A stretch of 64,000 bases of DNA from Streptomyces griseorubiginosus (GTDB lineage: Bacteria > Actinomycetota > Actinomycetes > Streptomycetales > Streptomycetaceae), in assembly GCF_017614965.1 (NCBI RefSeq), contig NZ_WVUG01000006.1, forward strand, positions 1 to 64,000, given 5' to 3'. Position 1 is the stretch's first letter, and every line of letters begins with the position of its first letter. Of this stretch, positions 34,175 to 43,540 are shown one piece after another. The translations under genes and the position numbers were made by a program. Under the pieces are notes generated by a model. That model saw only the letters and a program-made list of their open reading frames with translations. It was not told the DNA's origin and made no database searches.

Positions 34175-36250
34175 ATGTCTCTCCTCTGGTCCCACGAGGT
34201 CCTCGGACTGCACGTCGTCGCGGATTCCACCGGGGCCGTGCGGATGGGGGCGCCGGGGGAGGACCGGGACCGGCTGCTGCCGCTGGTGGAGATCACCGCC
34301 ACCGGCCACGGCCGTACCTGGTCGGGGGAGCGTTTCATCGACACCGCGATCGGTGAGCGCCTGACCTACCGCGGACACGAGACGGTCCAGGACGGCGTCT
34401 GGCAGTGCGCCGTCGTCCGACTCGCGGACCCCGAGAGCGGTCTCGCCGCCGAGGTGAGCCTGCGCACCCGCCCCGGCGCCGGCTTCCTGCGGGCGCAGGT
34501 GCGAGTGGTCAACGAGGGGGAGACCGCACTGCGGTTGGAGAGCGTCTCCTCCCTGACGCTCGGCGGTGTCGCGGGCGGCGCCCTCGACACGCTGACCCTG
34601 CACTGGGCGGACAACGACTGGCTCTCCGAGTGCCGTTGGCGCACGGCTCCCTTCCGCGACCAGGTCGTCGACCTCAGCCGGTCCGCGCACGGTCGCGACG
34701 GGCGTGGCTGCTTCGAGCGTTGCTCACAGGGGAGCTGGTCCACGGGACGGCATCTGCCGACGGCCGGGCTCACCGACCCGTCGGGCCGCGCCTGGCTGTG
34801 GCAGATCGAGTCCAGCGCGGGCTGGCGCTACGAGACCGGCGAACGCGAGGGTGCCGCCTATCTCGCCCTGTTCGGACCCGACGACGCCCACCACCAGTGG
34901 CGCCAAGTCCTGGCCCCCGGCGAGGAGTTCACCACGGTCCCGGCCGTCCTCGCGGGGTCCGCGACCGGCGGCCTGGACGCCGCGTTCGGCGAACTCACCG
35001 CCTACCGCCGCCTCATACGCCGTGAGCACCCGGACCACTCGGCGCTCCCGGTGATCTACAACGACTACATGAACACCCTGATGGGCGACCCGACCACCGA
35101 CAAGCTCCTGCCGCTCATCGACGCGGCGAGCGCGGCCGGGGCCGAGGTGTTCGTGATCGACGCCGGCTGGTACGACGACGACGCGCAGGGCTGGTGGGAC
35201 GCCGTCGGTGCCTGGGAGGCCGCCGACAGCCGCTTCCCGGGCGGCATCCAGGAAGTCCTGGACGCCATCAGGGCGCACGGGATGACCCCGGGGCTGTGGC
35301 TGGAGCCCGAAGTGGTGGGCGTGCGCAGCCCGTTGGCCCGGACGCTGCCGCCCGAGGCCTTCTTCCGGCGGGGCGGAGTACGGGTCACCGAGCACGGCCG
35401 CCACCACCTGGACCTGCGCCACCCCGCCGCGCGCGCCCACCTCGACCGGGTCGTCGACCGGATCGTGGGGGAATGGGGGGTCGGCTATCTGAAGCTCGAC
35501 TACAACATCAACGCCGGACCGGGCACGGAGAACGGCGACGAGAGCGCCGGCGCGGGGCTGTTGGGCCACCACCGCGCCCACCTCGACTGGCTGAACTCCC
35601 TGCTGGACCGTTATCCCCGACTGATCCTGGAGAACTGCGGTTCGGGCGGACTGCGCATGGACTACGCCCAACTCGCCGTCGTACAGCTGCAGTCCACCAG
35701 CGACCAGCAGGACCCGCAGCGGTATCCACCCATCGCGGCCGCGGCGGCCACCGCGGTGGCCCCCGAGCAGGCCGCCGTATGGGCCTATCCGCAGCCGCGG
35801 TTCACCGAGGACGAGATCGCCTTCACCCTCACCGGCGCCCTGCCCGGCCGCATCCATCTGTCCGGGTTCCTCGACCGGATGAACCCGGAGCAGTTCGACC
35901 TCGTCCGCGCCGGCATCTCCGTCTACAAGGAGCTCCGCTCGCGCATCCCGGACAGCCTCCCGTTCTGGCCGCTGGGCCTGCCGGCGTGGGAGGACGAGTG
36001 GATCGCGTACGGCTGGCACGACGACACGGACACCTGGGTCGTGGTGTGGCGGAGGGAGGCGGTCGCGGACGGTCCCACGCGTACGCTCCCCCTCGCCCGT
36101 CTGCGCGGCGCCGACATCCGCCCCACGGTGTTCTACCCCGCCACCGCCGACGCCACCGCGACCTGGGACGCGCCCGGCGGGGAGCTCACCGTGACCTTGC
36201 CGCGCCCCGGCACCGCCGTACTCCTGCGCCTCGGTTCGCCTCCCCGGTGA
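34175..36250 (+). CDS. GH36 alpha-galactosidase
   Basis: A 691-residue cytoplasmic enzyme of the usual length. The N-terminal beta-supersandwich (1-290) is followed by a (beta/alpha)8 barrel with FVIDAGWYDDD, WLEPEVVG, and the nucleophile Asp442 in GYLKLDYNIN; the acid/base Asp510 is in STSDQQDPQRYPP. A C-terminal beta domain closes the protein. It releases terminal alpha-galactose from oligosaccharides such as raffinose or from galactomannan fragments. The ATG at 34175 has GGAAGGGA upstream. Two LacI sites lie in its promoter region. Its 3' end overlaps the convergent gene by 65 bp. Confidence 0.94.
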   Translation: MSLLWSHEVLGLHVVADSTGAVRMGAPGEDRDRLLPLVEITATGHGRTWSGERFIDTAIGERLTYRGHETVQDGVWQCAVVRLADPESGLAAEVSLRTRPGAGFLRAQVRVVNEGETALRLESVSSLTLGGVAGGALDTLTLHWADNDWLSECRWRTAPFRDQVVDLSRSAHGRDGRGCFERCSQGSWSTGRHLPTAGLTDPSGRAWLWQIESSAGWRYETGEREGAAYLALFGPDDAHHQWRQVLAPGEEFTTVPAVLAGSATGGLDAAFGELTAYRRLIRREHPDHSALPVIYNDYMNTLMGDPTTDKLLPLIDAASAAGAEVFVIDAGWYDDDAQGWWDAVGAWEAADSRFPGGIQEVLDAIRAHGMTPGLWLEPEVVGVRSPLARTLPPEAFFRRGGVRVTEHGRHHLDLRHPAARAHLDRVVDRIVGEWGVGYLKLDYNINAGPGTENGDESAGAGLLGHHRAHLDWLNSLLDRYPRLILENCGSGGLRMDYAQLAVVQLQSTSDQQDPQRYPPIAAAAATAVAPEQAAVWAYPQPRFTEDEIAFTLTGALPGRIHLSGFLDRMNPEQFDLVRAGISVYKELRSRIPDSLPFWPLGLPAWEDEWIAYGWHDDTDTWVVVWRREAVADGPTRTLPLARLRGADIRPTVFYPATADATATWDAPGGELTVTLPRPGTAVLLRLGSPPR

Positions 36251-36881
36251 ACGGGTCACCGGCCCCGCGCTCGACCTCCACCGTCGTGGTGACCCGCACC
36301 AGGCAGGGGGTGCGCGGGGTGGAACCGAACCCGAACCCGACCGGTGGATCCACCCGGGCGAGGCGGCCGAGCGGTTCGCCCGCGTACGTGGCGGTGGCCG
36401 ACATGATCAGGTGCAGGTCGTGGGCGCCGTACCACTCGCGCCGCCCGGCCCCCGCGCTCCCGTGGGTGCGGACGCCCAGCAGCAGAGCGGGCAGCCCGAC
36501 GGCCGTGGCCCAGACGGGCCGGGCCGACAGGGGACGGGGCGCGGCGCGGAGCAGAAGCCCCACGGCACTCCGCCGGCCCGTGGTGAAGCGCAGTTCCAAA
36601 GGCCCCGCGAGGACCGTCCAGGTGCCGTCGGTGACGGACACGTCGACCGGCACGACCCGAACCTCGTCGAAGACATATGTGCCGGCGATGAAGTCGGCCG
36701 TCCGACGCGAGGGAGCCAGCAACAGCCGATGCCCGTCGGGGCGTTCGAGCATCACGTCGCTGAAGGCCCCGAACGGCGACCGCGTCCAGTGCCCGAGCAC
36801 CACGCGGGTCCCGGAGGTGGTCCCGACCCCGGCTATGCGTCCCTCGAAACGCAGCCGCTCGCGCCCGGTACCCGCCCTCAC
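36186..36881 (-). CDS. conserved protein of unknown function
   Basis: A 231-residue protein, probably cytoplasmic, with beta-rich sequence (LRFEGRIAGVGTTSGTRVVL; GTYVFDEVRVVPVDVSV) and one hydrophobic stretch (AVGLPALLLGV) in the middle. A lipocalin-like or DUF-type barrel is possible; I do not recognise it. Start is a GTG at 36881 without a strong ribosome site. Its last about 20 codons overlap the end of the GH36 gene on the other strand, so the true C-terminus may differ. The next gene upstream on this strand ends 46 bp away; the two may be co-transcribed. Confidence 0.55.
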   Translation of the reverse strand: MRAGTGRERLRFEGRIAGVGTTSGTRVVLGHWTRSPFGAFSDVMLERPDGHRLLLAPSRRTADFIAGTYVFDEVRVVPVDVSVTDGTWTVLAGPLELRFTTGRRSAVGLLLRAAPRPLSARPVWATAVGLPALLLGVRTHGSAGAGRREWYGAHDLHLIMSATATYAGEPLGRLARVDPPVGFGFGSTPRTPCLVRVTTTVEVERGAGDPFTGEANRGAGVRRCRGAARSR

Positions 36882-36927
36882 CGGGCCGCCGAACCCTGGT
36901 CCTGCGGCCGGGCGGTGAGCAGCGGGT

Positions 36928-37665
36928 TCATTCGATCGCTCCGATCGGGTCGGTGGCCGGGCGGACGGGCCGTGACACTCCCATGCGCACCTGCCGGACG
37001 CCGTCCGAGAAGTGCACCAGAGGTTCGGTACGGGGCGCGGGAAGACCGGCCGCGCGTGTCACCGTCTCGTCCAGCTCGTGCAGGGTCCCGGCGCGCAGCG
37101 GCCAGGGCTCGTGCGCGACAGGGGTGTCCCACAGGGCGCCCAGACGGCGGGTGTAGGCCCGCCAGCGCGAGGTCAGCCACACGTCCCGCTCCGTCGGCGT
37201 GACGGGCTCGCCCGGGCGGACCACCAGGCGGTACGAGGATTCTGCCGCCCAGCGTGATCCCGAATAGGCGAGCAGCCCTTCGCGGCGCGACACGTCGAGG
37301 CGGCCCGGGTGATAGGGCGCCCCCACCGCGCGCGCCGCCAGCATCAGCGGGAAGGCCACCTCGATGGCCAGGAACCACACGCCGTCGCGGCCGCCGGGAC
37401 CGCGCACATAGGTGCGCAGATTCGTCTCCGGGAAGGTGGGCAGTCCCGGCATCGAACGCGGCACACCCGGCGGCCTGACGTCGCTCATCACGAACGGCGT
37501 GAGGCCCACCCACGCCGTGCCGTCGTACTCGTCCACGGCCAGGCCCTTCGGCAGTAGCGCCTGGACCTGGTCCGGGGGATACGCCCAGTGGACGAAGGTC
37601 TGGGTCGTCCAGCCGGCCCGCAGAACGGGAAGCCGGACCTGGTGCTCGGGCTCACGGGCGACCAT
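36928..37665 (-). CDS. DUF2071 (YqjF-like) family protein
   Basis: A 245-residue protein matching the DUF2071/acetoacetate-decarboxylase-like fold: FVHWAYPPDQVQALLPKGL near the N-terminus, GTAWVGLTPFVMSDVRPPG, then TFPETNLRTYV and GVWFLAIEVAFPLML are the typical landmarks. The family has no proven reaction. The ATG at 37665 has GAAGG ten bases upstream. It is divergent from a small acidic protein gene. Confidence 0.82.
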   Translation of the reverse strand: MVAREPEHQVRLPVLRAGWTTQTFVHWAYPPDQVQALLPKGLAVDEYDGTAWVGLTPFVMSDVRPPGVPRSMPGLPTFPETNLRTYVRGPGGRDGVWFLAIEVAFPLMLAARAVGAPYHPGRLDVSRREGLLAYSGSRWAAESSYRLVVRPGEPVTPTERDVWLTSRWRAYTRRLGALWDTPVAHEPWPLRAGTLHELDETVTRAAGLPAPRTEPLVHFSDGVRQVRMGVSRPVRPATDPIGAIE

Positions 37666-37902
37666 GGGGAAGGCCCTTCTGGGTGGTGTTCCGTGCCGGG
37701 TACCCCGCATCCGCCCGCCGACGGATGCCCTGGCTGACCACCGCCCGGGCCGGTCCGTTTCGCGTGGGGCGCGTCGGGCACCCGGCACGCCCACGGGAGG
37801 ATCCGCACGTCACCGCGTACCGCGGTCGGCACCGGTCACTGAACACCCGTGCCCGGCGGATCAGCCCGCCGACACACCGGACGATCCTGCGGAGGGCCTT
37901 TG

Positions 37903-38337
37903 ATGACCGAGTACACACCGTCCCAGGCCGAAGGCGAACGGGACGAGGACACGCCGAACGAGTCCGGACCCACCCGCGCCGACCTGCCCCGGACCACCCC
38001 CTCCCAGGCGGAAGGGGACCGCGAGGACGAGGCCGAAGGGGATCAGGAACCGCCCGACGGCCCCCGCCGGACCGGGGCGCCGTCCGGTCCGGTCACCCGC
38101 GAGCACGTACGCGAACTGCTCGCCGCACGCGAGGACTCCGCCACGCTGGTGCTGCTGGAGGGCCGGGCCAGGGTGATCGCCGCCGCGGAACGGAGCACGG
38201 ACTGGTACGCGGGCGCCGTCGACGTCATGTCCGGCGAGGAACTCGCCCGCCGGATCGGCACGGATTCGCCGTCGGACCGCGAACTGGACGTGCTGGCCGG
38301 CACGTTGAACACCATGGTGGCCCAACTCGGCGCCTGA
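37903..38337 (+). CDS. small acidic conserved protein, function unknown
   Basis: A 144-residue protein. The first 65 residues are disordered, acidic and contain a repeated TPSQAEGxR/D unit (YTPSQAEGERDED and TTPSQAEGDREDE). The second half is helical (HVRELLAAREDSATLVLLEG; ELDVLAGTLNTMVAQLGA). No membrane segment or signal. GGAGGG lies seven bases before the ATG. Function unknown. Confidence 0.7.
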   Translation: MTEYTPSQAEGERDEDTPNESGPTRADLPRTTPSQAEGDREDEAEGDQEPPDGPRRTGAPSGPVTREHVRELLAAREDSATLVLLEGRARVIAAAERSTDWYAGAVDVMSGEELARRIGTDSPSDRELDVLAGTLNTMVAQLGA

Positions 38338-38367
38338 GCGAGGCGCGGACGTCACCTCGCCGGGCCG

Positions 38368-38877
38368 TCAGCCGTCGTAGGCGCGGTCGGGCGCGACACC
38401 GGGTACGGCGGCGGACAGCAGAGCCGTGATGGTGGCGCCGATGACCAGGAAGACGACGGCGCTGGCCAGTTGGGAGCCCGTGCTCAGACCGGTGGTGAAG
38501 GGCAGCAGCATCATCGCCACCGTGACCAGCGAGGCGATCCACGTGAAGAAGGCCCGCGGCCGGGCGACCGTGACCAGCAGCAGGTGCAGCAGACCGGTGG
38601 CCACCAGGGCGGCGACGGCGGCCCATGCCGCGAGGTAACCCGTGGTGGCGTCGCCCCACACCCCGGCCCGGTGAGGTGCGAACACCGCCACGTCCAGCAC
38701 CCCGCGCATCAGCAGTGTGGCCACGACGGCGGCGAGCGCCGCCACCGCCGCCGTGGCGGCACCGGTGGCCCACAGCCGCCCCGCCGCCACGTCCGACGGA
38801 GGCCGCTGCCCACGTCCGTCCTGGTAGGCGACGGGGCCCTGGGGCGGATAGTTGCCGTACGGGGTGGGACCGGACAC
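38368..38877 (-). CDS. four-helix membrane protein (DUF6069-like)
   Basis: A 169-residue protein. A Pro/Gly/Tyr-rich cytoplasmic head (PTPYGNYPPQGPVAYQD) is followed by four hydrophobic helices, with the loop HRAGVWGDATTGYLA between the first two. The layout resembles a family of actinobacterial membrane proteins of unknown function (I believe DUF6069). The GTG at 38877 follows GAGGTG. Convergent with the preceding small gene. Confidence 0.7.
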   Translation of the reverse strand: MSGPTPYGNYPPQGPVAYQDGRGQRPPSDVAAGRLWATGAATAAVAALAAVVATLLMRGVLDVAVFAPHRAGVWGDATTGYLAAWAAVAALVATGLLHLLLVTVARPRAFFTWIASLVTVAMMLLPFTTGLSTGSQLASAVVFLVIGATITALLSAAVPGVAPDRAYDG

Positions 38878-38971
38878 AGGATCACCTCACTGGAGACGTG
38901 TCAGTGCGCCCTGTCGGGTGCCCCGTCCGCGCTCCCTGATTGCAGCGCGGGACGACGGGCGGGGCGACCGG

Positions 38972-39553
38972 CTAGACCTGGTTCCCGCCGGGCGTGCTGT
39001 CCGCCGCGGCCCTGACTGCCGCCGGACGTGCCCCGGCCGGGGACAACAGCGCTGAGGCGGCCCGGTCGTGCAGCTCGTCGACCCTCGTGATCTGCCGTTC
39101 GGCCCGGCGCAGCAACTCCTCCAGCCGGTCGGAGTCCAGGCGCGGCTCCGCCGGAGCGGCGGAGAGCAGCGAGTGCCAGAGCATCGCCTTGCCGGTGATG
39201 CCCGTGCGCAGCGCCTCGAGTTCGACAAGCACCGTGAGGCCGGATCGGCGCAACAGCCGGCCGTTCGGTTTCACCCGTGCGAGCTTCTCGCCCACCCACG
39301 CCCCGTACACCTTGTAGCGCCGCGCGGGGGCGTGCAGCTCCGTCATCAGCCGCAGCAGGGCCCGCCGGTCCTGGGAGATCTCCGCCTCCAGGCTCCGCAG
39401 CTCCTCGCCGTACGGGGTGTCACCGTGCTCCTGGACCATGCGGCGGGCCAGCTCCACGCCGGCTGTGGCACCCGCCAGATGGTCGTTGAGATAGATCCCG
39501 AGGATTCTCTGCCGCCCGGGCCCCTCGCCCGGGCTTCGCACGTCGGTGCTCAT
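38972..39553 (-). CDS. conserved helical protein, function unknown
   Basis: A 193-residue, all-helical soluble protein (LGIYLNDHLAGATAGVELAR at the start; EAEISQDRRALLRLMTELH; ELEALRTGITGKAMLWHSLL). His and Glu/Asp residues in the early helices resemble a ferritin-like/hemerythrin-type bundle, but the metal set is not complete enough to assert that. GGAGGAAG lies directly upstream of the ATG. It may belong with the other small stress-type genes nearby. Confidence 0.68.
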   Translation of the reverse strand: MSTDVRSPGEGPGRQRILGIYLNDHLAGATAGVELARRMVQEHGDTPYGEELRSLEAEISQDRRALLRLMTELHAPARRYKVYGAWVGEKLARVKPNGRLLRRSGLTVLVELEALRTGITGKAMLWHSLLSAAPAEPRLDSDRLEELLRRAERQITRVDELHDRAASALLSPAGARPAAVRAAADSTPGGNQV

Positions 39554-39681
39554 GGTCTTCCTCCACCTTCGGCAACCTCTTGACGATCGGCGAGTGCCCC
39601 CGATGACGCGGTCAACCGCCCCATTCGCCGCGCACGGCGCTTCCGGGCGCGTCCGCCGGCCGTGTACCAGCACACTCACAG

Positions 39682-39827
39682 CGCGGCTTCCACCACGTCG
39701 CCACCGACCGGCTGCTCATCAGCGGTGCCGCCCTCGACCTGCCCGCTCGGGATCGGAGGCGCATCCTGTCCGTACTGGACAGCACCTACCGCCACCGACC
39801 GCAGGCCGCCGACCAAGGAGGCATCCC
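39682..39827 (+). pseudogene. decayed coding stretch without a start
   Basis: One frame reads naturally (GFHHVATDRLLISGAALDLP, then RILSVLDSTYRH) with G or C at most third codon positions, as in real genes here, up to the ribosome site of the next gene. No start codon lies upstream in frame before a stop at 39604-39606, and no stop occurs at the gene boundary. It looks like the 3' part of a deleted gene. I do not recognise the family. Confidence 0.35.
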
Positions 39828-40697
39828 GTGTGTCGTCTGTTCGGTCTCAGCAGCGCCCCGGAGCGCACCCACGCCACCTTCTGGCTTCTCGACGCCCCCG
39901 ACAGCCTCAGCCGGCAGAGCCATCACGACCCCGACGGCACCGGCCTGGGCTACTTCGACGCCGACGGCGCCCCGCACGTCGACAAGGCCCCCATCGCCGC
40001 CTACCAGGACCGCGCCTTCGCCCAGGACGCCCGGCAGGTACGGTCCGCCACCTTCCTCGCCCATGTGCGCTACGCCTCCACCGGCACCCTGGAGGCCCGC
40101 AACACGCATCCCTTCCAGCAGCACGGGCGCCTGTTCGCGCACAACGGGGTCATCGAGGGCCTCGGCGACCTCGACGCGCACCTGGGCGACGACCGGTCAC
40201 TGGTCGCGGGCGACACCGACTCCGAGCGGTTCTTCGGCCTGATCACCCGGGAGACCCGCGACCGCGACGGTGACATCACCGCCGGCATCGAGCACGCCGC
40301 GCGCTGGATCGCCCGGCACCTGCCCGTCTACGCCCTCAACCTGGTCCTCGTCACCCGCGACGAACTCTGGGCCCTGCGCTACCCGGACACCCACGAGCTG
40401 TTCGTCCTCGAGCGCCCGGCCGGTGGTCTGCACGGCGACCGGCACCTGGACCACAGCGGCTCGCACGGCCGCATGCGCGTCCACTCCGAGCACCTGGCCG
40501 GCCACCCCGCGGTCGTCGTCGCCAGCGAACGCATGGACGACAACCCCCACTGGCGGGCCCTGCGGCCCGGCGAACTCCTCCACGTCGGCCCCCACCTGCA
40601 CACCACCCGTCACCTCGTCCTGCCCGACCCCCCGGCCCACCTGCTGACCCTGGACGACCTGCGCCCGGACGCCGCGGCCTCCCAGCGAGCCGCCTGA
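39828..40697 (+). CDS. class II glutamine amidotransferase (YafJ/EgtC-like)
   Basis: A 289-residue Ntn-hydrolase. Start is a GTG with AAGGAGG upstream, and residue 2 is the nucleophilic Cys (M-C-R-L-F-G-L), exposed when the first Met is removed. Other family motifs: DPDGTGLGYF, FLAHVRYASTG (glutamine binding) and THPFQQHGRLFAHNG (NG oxyanion pair). There is no synthase domain, so it acts alone as a glutaminase/gamma-glutamyl hydrolase or with a partner. EgtC of ergothioneine synthesis is a relative. It stands directly before a glutamate-cysteine-ligase-like gene and an amino-acid decarboxylase, all on the same strand. Confidence 0.88.
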   Translation: MCRLFGLSSAPERTHATFWLLDAPDSLSRQSHHDPDGTGLGYFDADGAPHVDKAPIAAYQDRAFAQDARQVRSATFLAHVRYASTGTLEARNTHPFQQHGRLFAHNGVIEGLGDLDAHLGDDRSLVAGDTDSERFFGLITRETRDRDGDITAGIEHAARWIARHLPVYALNLVLVTRDELWALRYPDTHELFVLERPAGGLHGDRHLDHSGSHGRMRVHSEHLAGHPAVVVASERMDDNPHWRALRPGELLHVGPHLHTTRHLVLPDPPAHLLTLDDLRPDAAASQRAA

Positions 40698-40784
40698 AAC
40701 GGGCCCGTCAAACGTACATTTCGGGCTTATCGATCAGCGCGTTGGGCACCTGGTGAGCAGCGCCGGAGTACATCGAGGAGTGCC

Positions 40785-41972
40785 GTGACCATACGCATCG
40801 GAGCCGAGGAGGAGTTCCACCTCCTGGAGGCCAAGAGCGGAGTGGTCGTGCCGCGCGCCGACCAACTGCTGCGACGGCTGCCCCGGCGGACCTTCACCGC
40901 GGAACTGCACCAGTCCATCGTGGAGACGAACACCGGAGTGCACGCCACCCTCGACGAGCTGTACACCGACCTGGCACAGACCAGACGGCGGCTGGACGCC
41001 GCCGCGTCCTCCCTCGGGCTCGCGGTGCTGGCAGCGGGCACGGCACCCCTGGCCCCCGCCGCATCCGGGCACCCCACCGACGACGCGCGCTACCGCCACA
41101 TGGTCGAGGAGTACCGCCGGGTCGCCGACGAGCAGCTCATCTGCAGTGCCCAGATCCATGTGGACGTACCCGACCGCGACACCGCCGTCACGGTCATGTG
41201 CGCGCTCTCGCCCTGGCTGGCCGTGCTGCTGGCACTGTCCGCCAGCTCGCCCTACTGGCAGGGGACCGACACCGGCTACGCCAGCTGGCGCACCCTGCTG
41301 TGGCAGCGCTGGCCGACCGCGGGCCCGGCCGGCTGTTTCTCCAGCGCGGCCGCGTACGACGCCGCGGTGGACGACCTCGTACGGTCCGGGATCATCAGCG
41401 ACCCGGGAATGATCTATTACGACGTACGGCCCTCCGCGCACCTGCGGACGCTGGAACTGCGCATCTGCGACGCCTGCCCGCGGGTCGAGAGCGTCGTCCT
41501 GGTCGCCGGCCTGTTCCGCGCCCTGGTGACCGACGTCCTGGAACACCGCGGGGCCGGTGCGACGCCCTGCGAAGGCCGCCACGAGTGGTTGCGCGGCGCG
41601 TCGTGGCGGGCCGCCCGATCCGGTCTGGAAGGCAGCCTGGTGGACCCCGAGACCCATCGGGACGCCCCCGCCGCACAGGTCGTCCGCAAGCTGCTCACCC
41701 GGCTGCGTCCCGCGCTGGAGGCCCACGGCGACTGGCAGACCGTCGGGGAGCTGACCGAGGCGGCCCTGGCCGAGGGCAGCGCCGCCCGTCGGATACGCCG
41801 CACGGCCCAGGCGGAGGGGCTGCCGGCCTGTGTGGACATGCTGATCGACGAAACCCGCGGCGAGCGCCGCGGGCCGGGACCGCGACCGGCCGGGCGGGAG
41901 ACGGCCGCGCCCCCCGTCACCGGCGCGGCGGCCTCCCGTCCCGGCCGGCCGCGCGAGCTGCGCGGCGTTTGA
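40785..41972 (+). CDS. carboxylate-amine ligase of the GCS2/YbdK family
   Basis: A 395-residue ATP-dependent ligase. The N-terminal IGAEEEFHLLE motif, ELHQSIVETNTG, and SAQIHVDVPDRD are the hallmark of the glutamate-cysteine ligase type 2 family, which joins the gamma-carboxylate of glutamate to an amine. Many YbdK-type members are not true cysteine ligases. The last about 45 residues are disordered and Arg/Pro-rich. The GTG at 40785 follows GAGGAG. It begins 87 bp after the class II amidotransferase; the pair resembles EgtA plus EgtC of ergothioneine synthesis, but EgtB and EgtD are absent here. Confidence 0.88.
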   Translation: MTIRIGAEEEFHLLEAKSGVVVPRADQLLRRLPRRTFTAELHQSIVETNTGVHATLDELYTDLAQTRRRLDAAASSLGLAVLAAGTAPLAPAASGHPTDDARYRHMVEEYRRVADEQLICSAQIHVDVPDRDTAVTVMCALSPWLAVLLALSASSPYWQGTDTGYASWRTLLWQRWPTAGPAGCFSSAAAYDAAVDDLVRSGIISDPGMIYYDVRPSAHLRTLELRICDACPRVESVVLVAGLFRALVTDVLEHRGAGATPCEGRHEWLRGASWRAARSGLEGSLVDPETHRDAPAAQVVRKLLTRLRPALEAHGDWQTVGELTEAALAEGSAARRIRRTAQAEGLPACVDMLIDETRGERRGPGPRPAGRETAAPPVTGAAASRPGRPRELRGV

Positions 41973-42066
41973 GTACGCCCACGTGGTCAACACGGAGCCC
42001 AGAGCGCGAAGACCGCGCGCCCGTCCGGCATGGTGCCCGGACTCGGGGACGGACGTGGGAGGAACC

Positions 42067-43530
42067 ATGGATCACTCACGGGTGCCCGTGCTGGAGGCCC
42101 TGGAGGAGTTCCGGCGCCGCGGAGACGTCGTCTTCGGGCCGCCCGGTCACAAACAGGGCCGCGGCGCCGACCCGCGCGTGGCCGAGATCGTCGGCCTCGA
42201 CGTGTTCCGCTCGGACGTCCTGTCCCTCAACGGGCTCGACGACCGCCGCCAGTCCCAGGGCGTGCTGAGCCAGGCCCAGGAGCTGATGGCGGACGCGGTC
42301 GGCGCCGAGCAGGCGTTCTTCTCCACGTGCGGCAGCTCCCTGTCGGTCAAGACCGCCATGCTGGCCGTGGCCGGTCCCGGCGAGAAGCTGCTGATCTCCC
42401 GCAACGCGCACAAGTCGGTGATCTCCGCCGTCGTCGTCAACGGCGTCGAGCCGATCTGGGTCCACCCCAAGTTCGACGAGAAGCGGCACATAGCCCACCC
42501 GCCGGAGCCGGACGACGTGCGCCGCCGCCTCGAGGAGCACCCCGACGCGAAGGGCATGCTGCTGATCACGCCCACCGACTGGGGGACCTGCGCCGACATC
42601 CGGGGCGTGGCCCGGGTCTGCCACGAGTTCGACGTCCCGCTCATCGTCGACGAGGCCTGGGGCGCCCATCTGCCCTTCCACCCCGAGCTGCCCGCCTGGG
42701 GCATGGACGCCGAGGCGGACCTGGTGCTCACCAGCGTGCACAAGATGGGCGGCGCGATCGAGCAGAGCTCCGTCTTCCACCTCCAGTACGACCGCGTCTC
42801 GCCGGAGGCGCTCAAGCAGCGGGAGGACCTGCTCGGCACCACCAGCGCCTCCACGCTGGTGTACGCGACTCTCGACGGCTGGCGGCGCCAGATGGTCGAG
42901 CACGGGCACGAACTCCTGGACGCCGCCCTGCGCCGCGCCGAACGCATCCGTACGGCCGCAGGTGATCTGCCGGGCCTCAGGCCCATGGGCCAGGAGATCG
43001 TGGAGGAGGGCCTGGCCGCCGACTTCGACCCCCTGAAGATCGTGATCGACGTACGGGAACTCGGCATCAGCGGCATGCAGGCCGCCGAGTGGCTGCGGGC
43101 CGAACGGCATGTGGACGTCGGCGGCTCCGACACCTGCCGCCTCAGCGCCTCCATCACCCACGCCGATGACGACGAGACCGAGAAGGTCCTGCTGGACGCC
43201 CTGCGCGCCCTGGTCGACGGCGCCGGCACCATCGAGCGCCGGCCCCCGGTGCGGCTGCCCGCGCCCTCCGCCCTGGAACTGGAGCAGGCCATGCTGCCCC
43301 GGGAGGCGTTCTTCGCCGAGGTCGAGCACGTGCCCGCGGAGAGCGCCGCCGGCCGGATCGCCGCCGAGATGATCAGCCCCTACCCTCCGGGCGTACCGGC
43401 CGTCGCTCCCGGCGAGGTCATCACCGACGCGGTCCTGGACTACCTGCGCAGCGGCGTCGAGCACGGCGTCCTGATCCCGGACGCCGCCGACCCCTCGGTG
43501 AAGACGCTGCGGGTGGTCGCGCGGGGCTGA
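42067..43530 (+). CDS. Orn/Lys/Arg decarboxylase family PLP enzyme
   Basis: A 487-residue protein, the short form of the fold-type I basic-amino-acid decarboxylases, lacking the N-terminal wing domain of the E. coli enzymes. Landmarks: GPPGHKQGRG at the N-terminus, STCGSSLSVKTAML (phosphate loop), SRNAHKSVISA (ring-stacking His), VDEAWGAHLPFHP (Asp contact) and the Schiff-base lysine Lys226 in TSVHKMGGAIEQSS. It should make agmatine, cadaverine or putrescine; substrate not decided. ATG at 42067 has GGGAGG upstream. With the ligase and amidotransferase upstream it suggests amine synthesis followed by gamma-glutamylation. Confidence 0.88.
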   Translation: MDHSRVPVLEALEEFRRRGDVVFGPPGHKQGRGADPRVAEIVGLDVFRSDVLSLNGLDDRRQSQGVLSQAQELMADAVGAEQAFFSTCGSSLSVKTAMLAVAGPGEKLLISRNAHKSVISAVVVNGVEPIWVHPKFDEKRHIAHPPEPDDVRRRLEEHPDAKGMLLITPTDWGTCADIRGVARVCHEFDVPLIVDEAWGAHLPFHPELPAWGMDAEADLVLTSVHKMGGAIEQSSVFHLQYDRVSPEALKQREDLLGTTSASTLVYATLDGWRRQMVEHGHELLDAALRRAERIRTAAGDLPGLRPMGQEIVEEGLAADFDPLKIVIDVRELGISGMQAAEWLRAERHVDVGGSDTCRLSASITHADDDETEKVLLDALRALVDGAGTIERRPPVRLPAPSALELEQAMLPREAFFAEVEHVPAESAAGRIAAEMISPYPPGVPAVAPGEVITDAVLDYLRSGVEHGVLIPDAADPSVKTLRVVARG

Positions 43531-43540
43531 CCCCGGTCAC

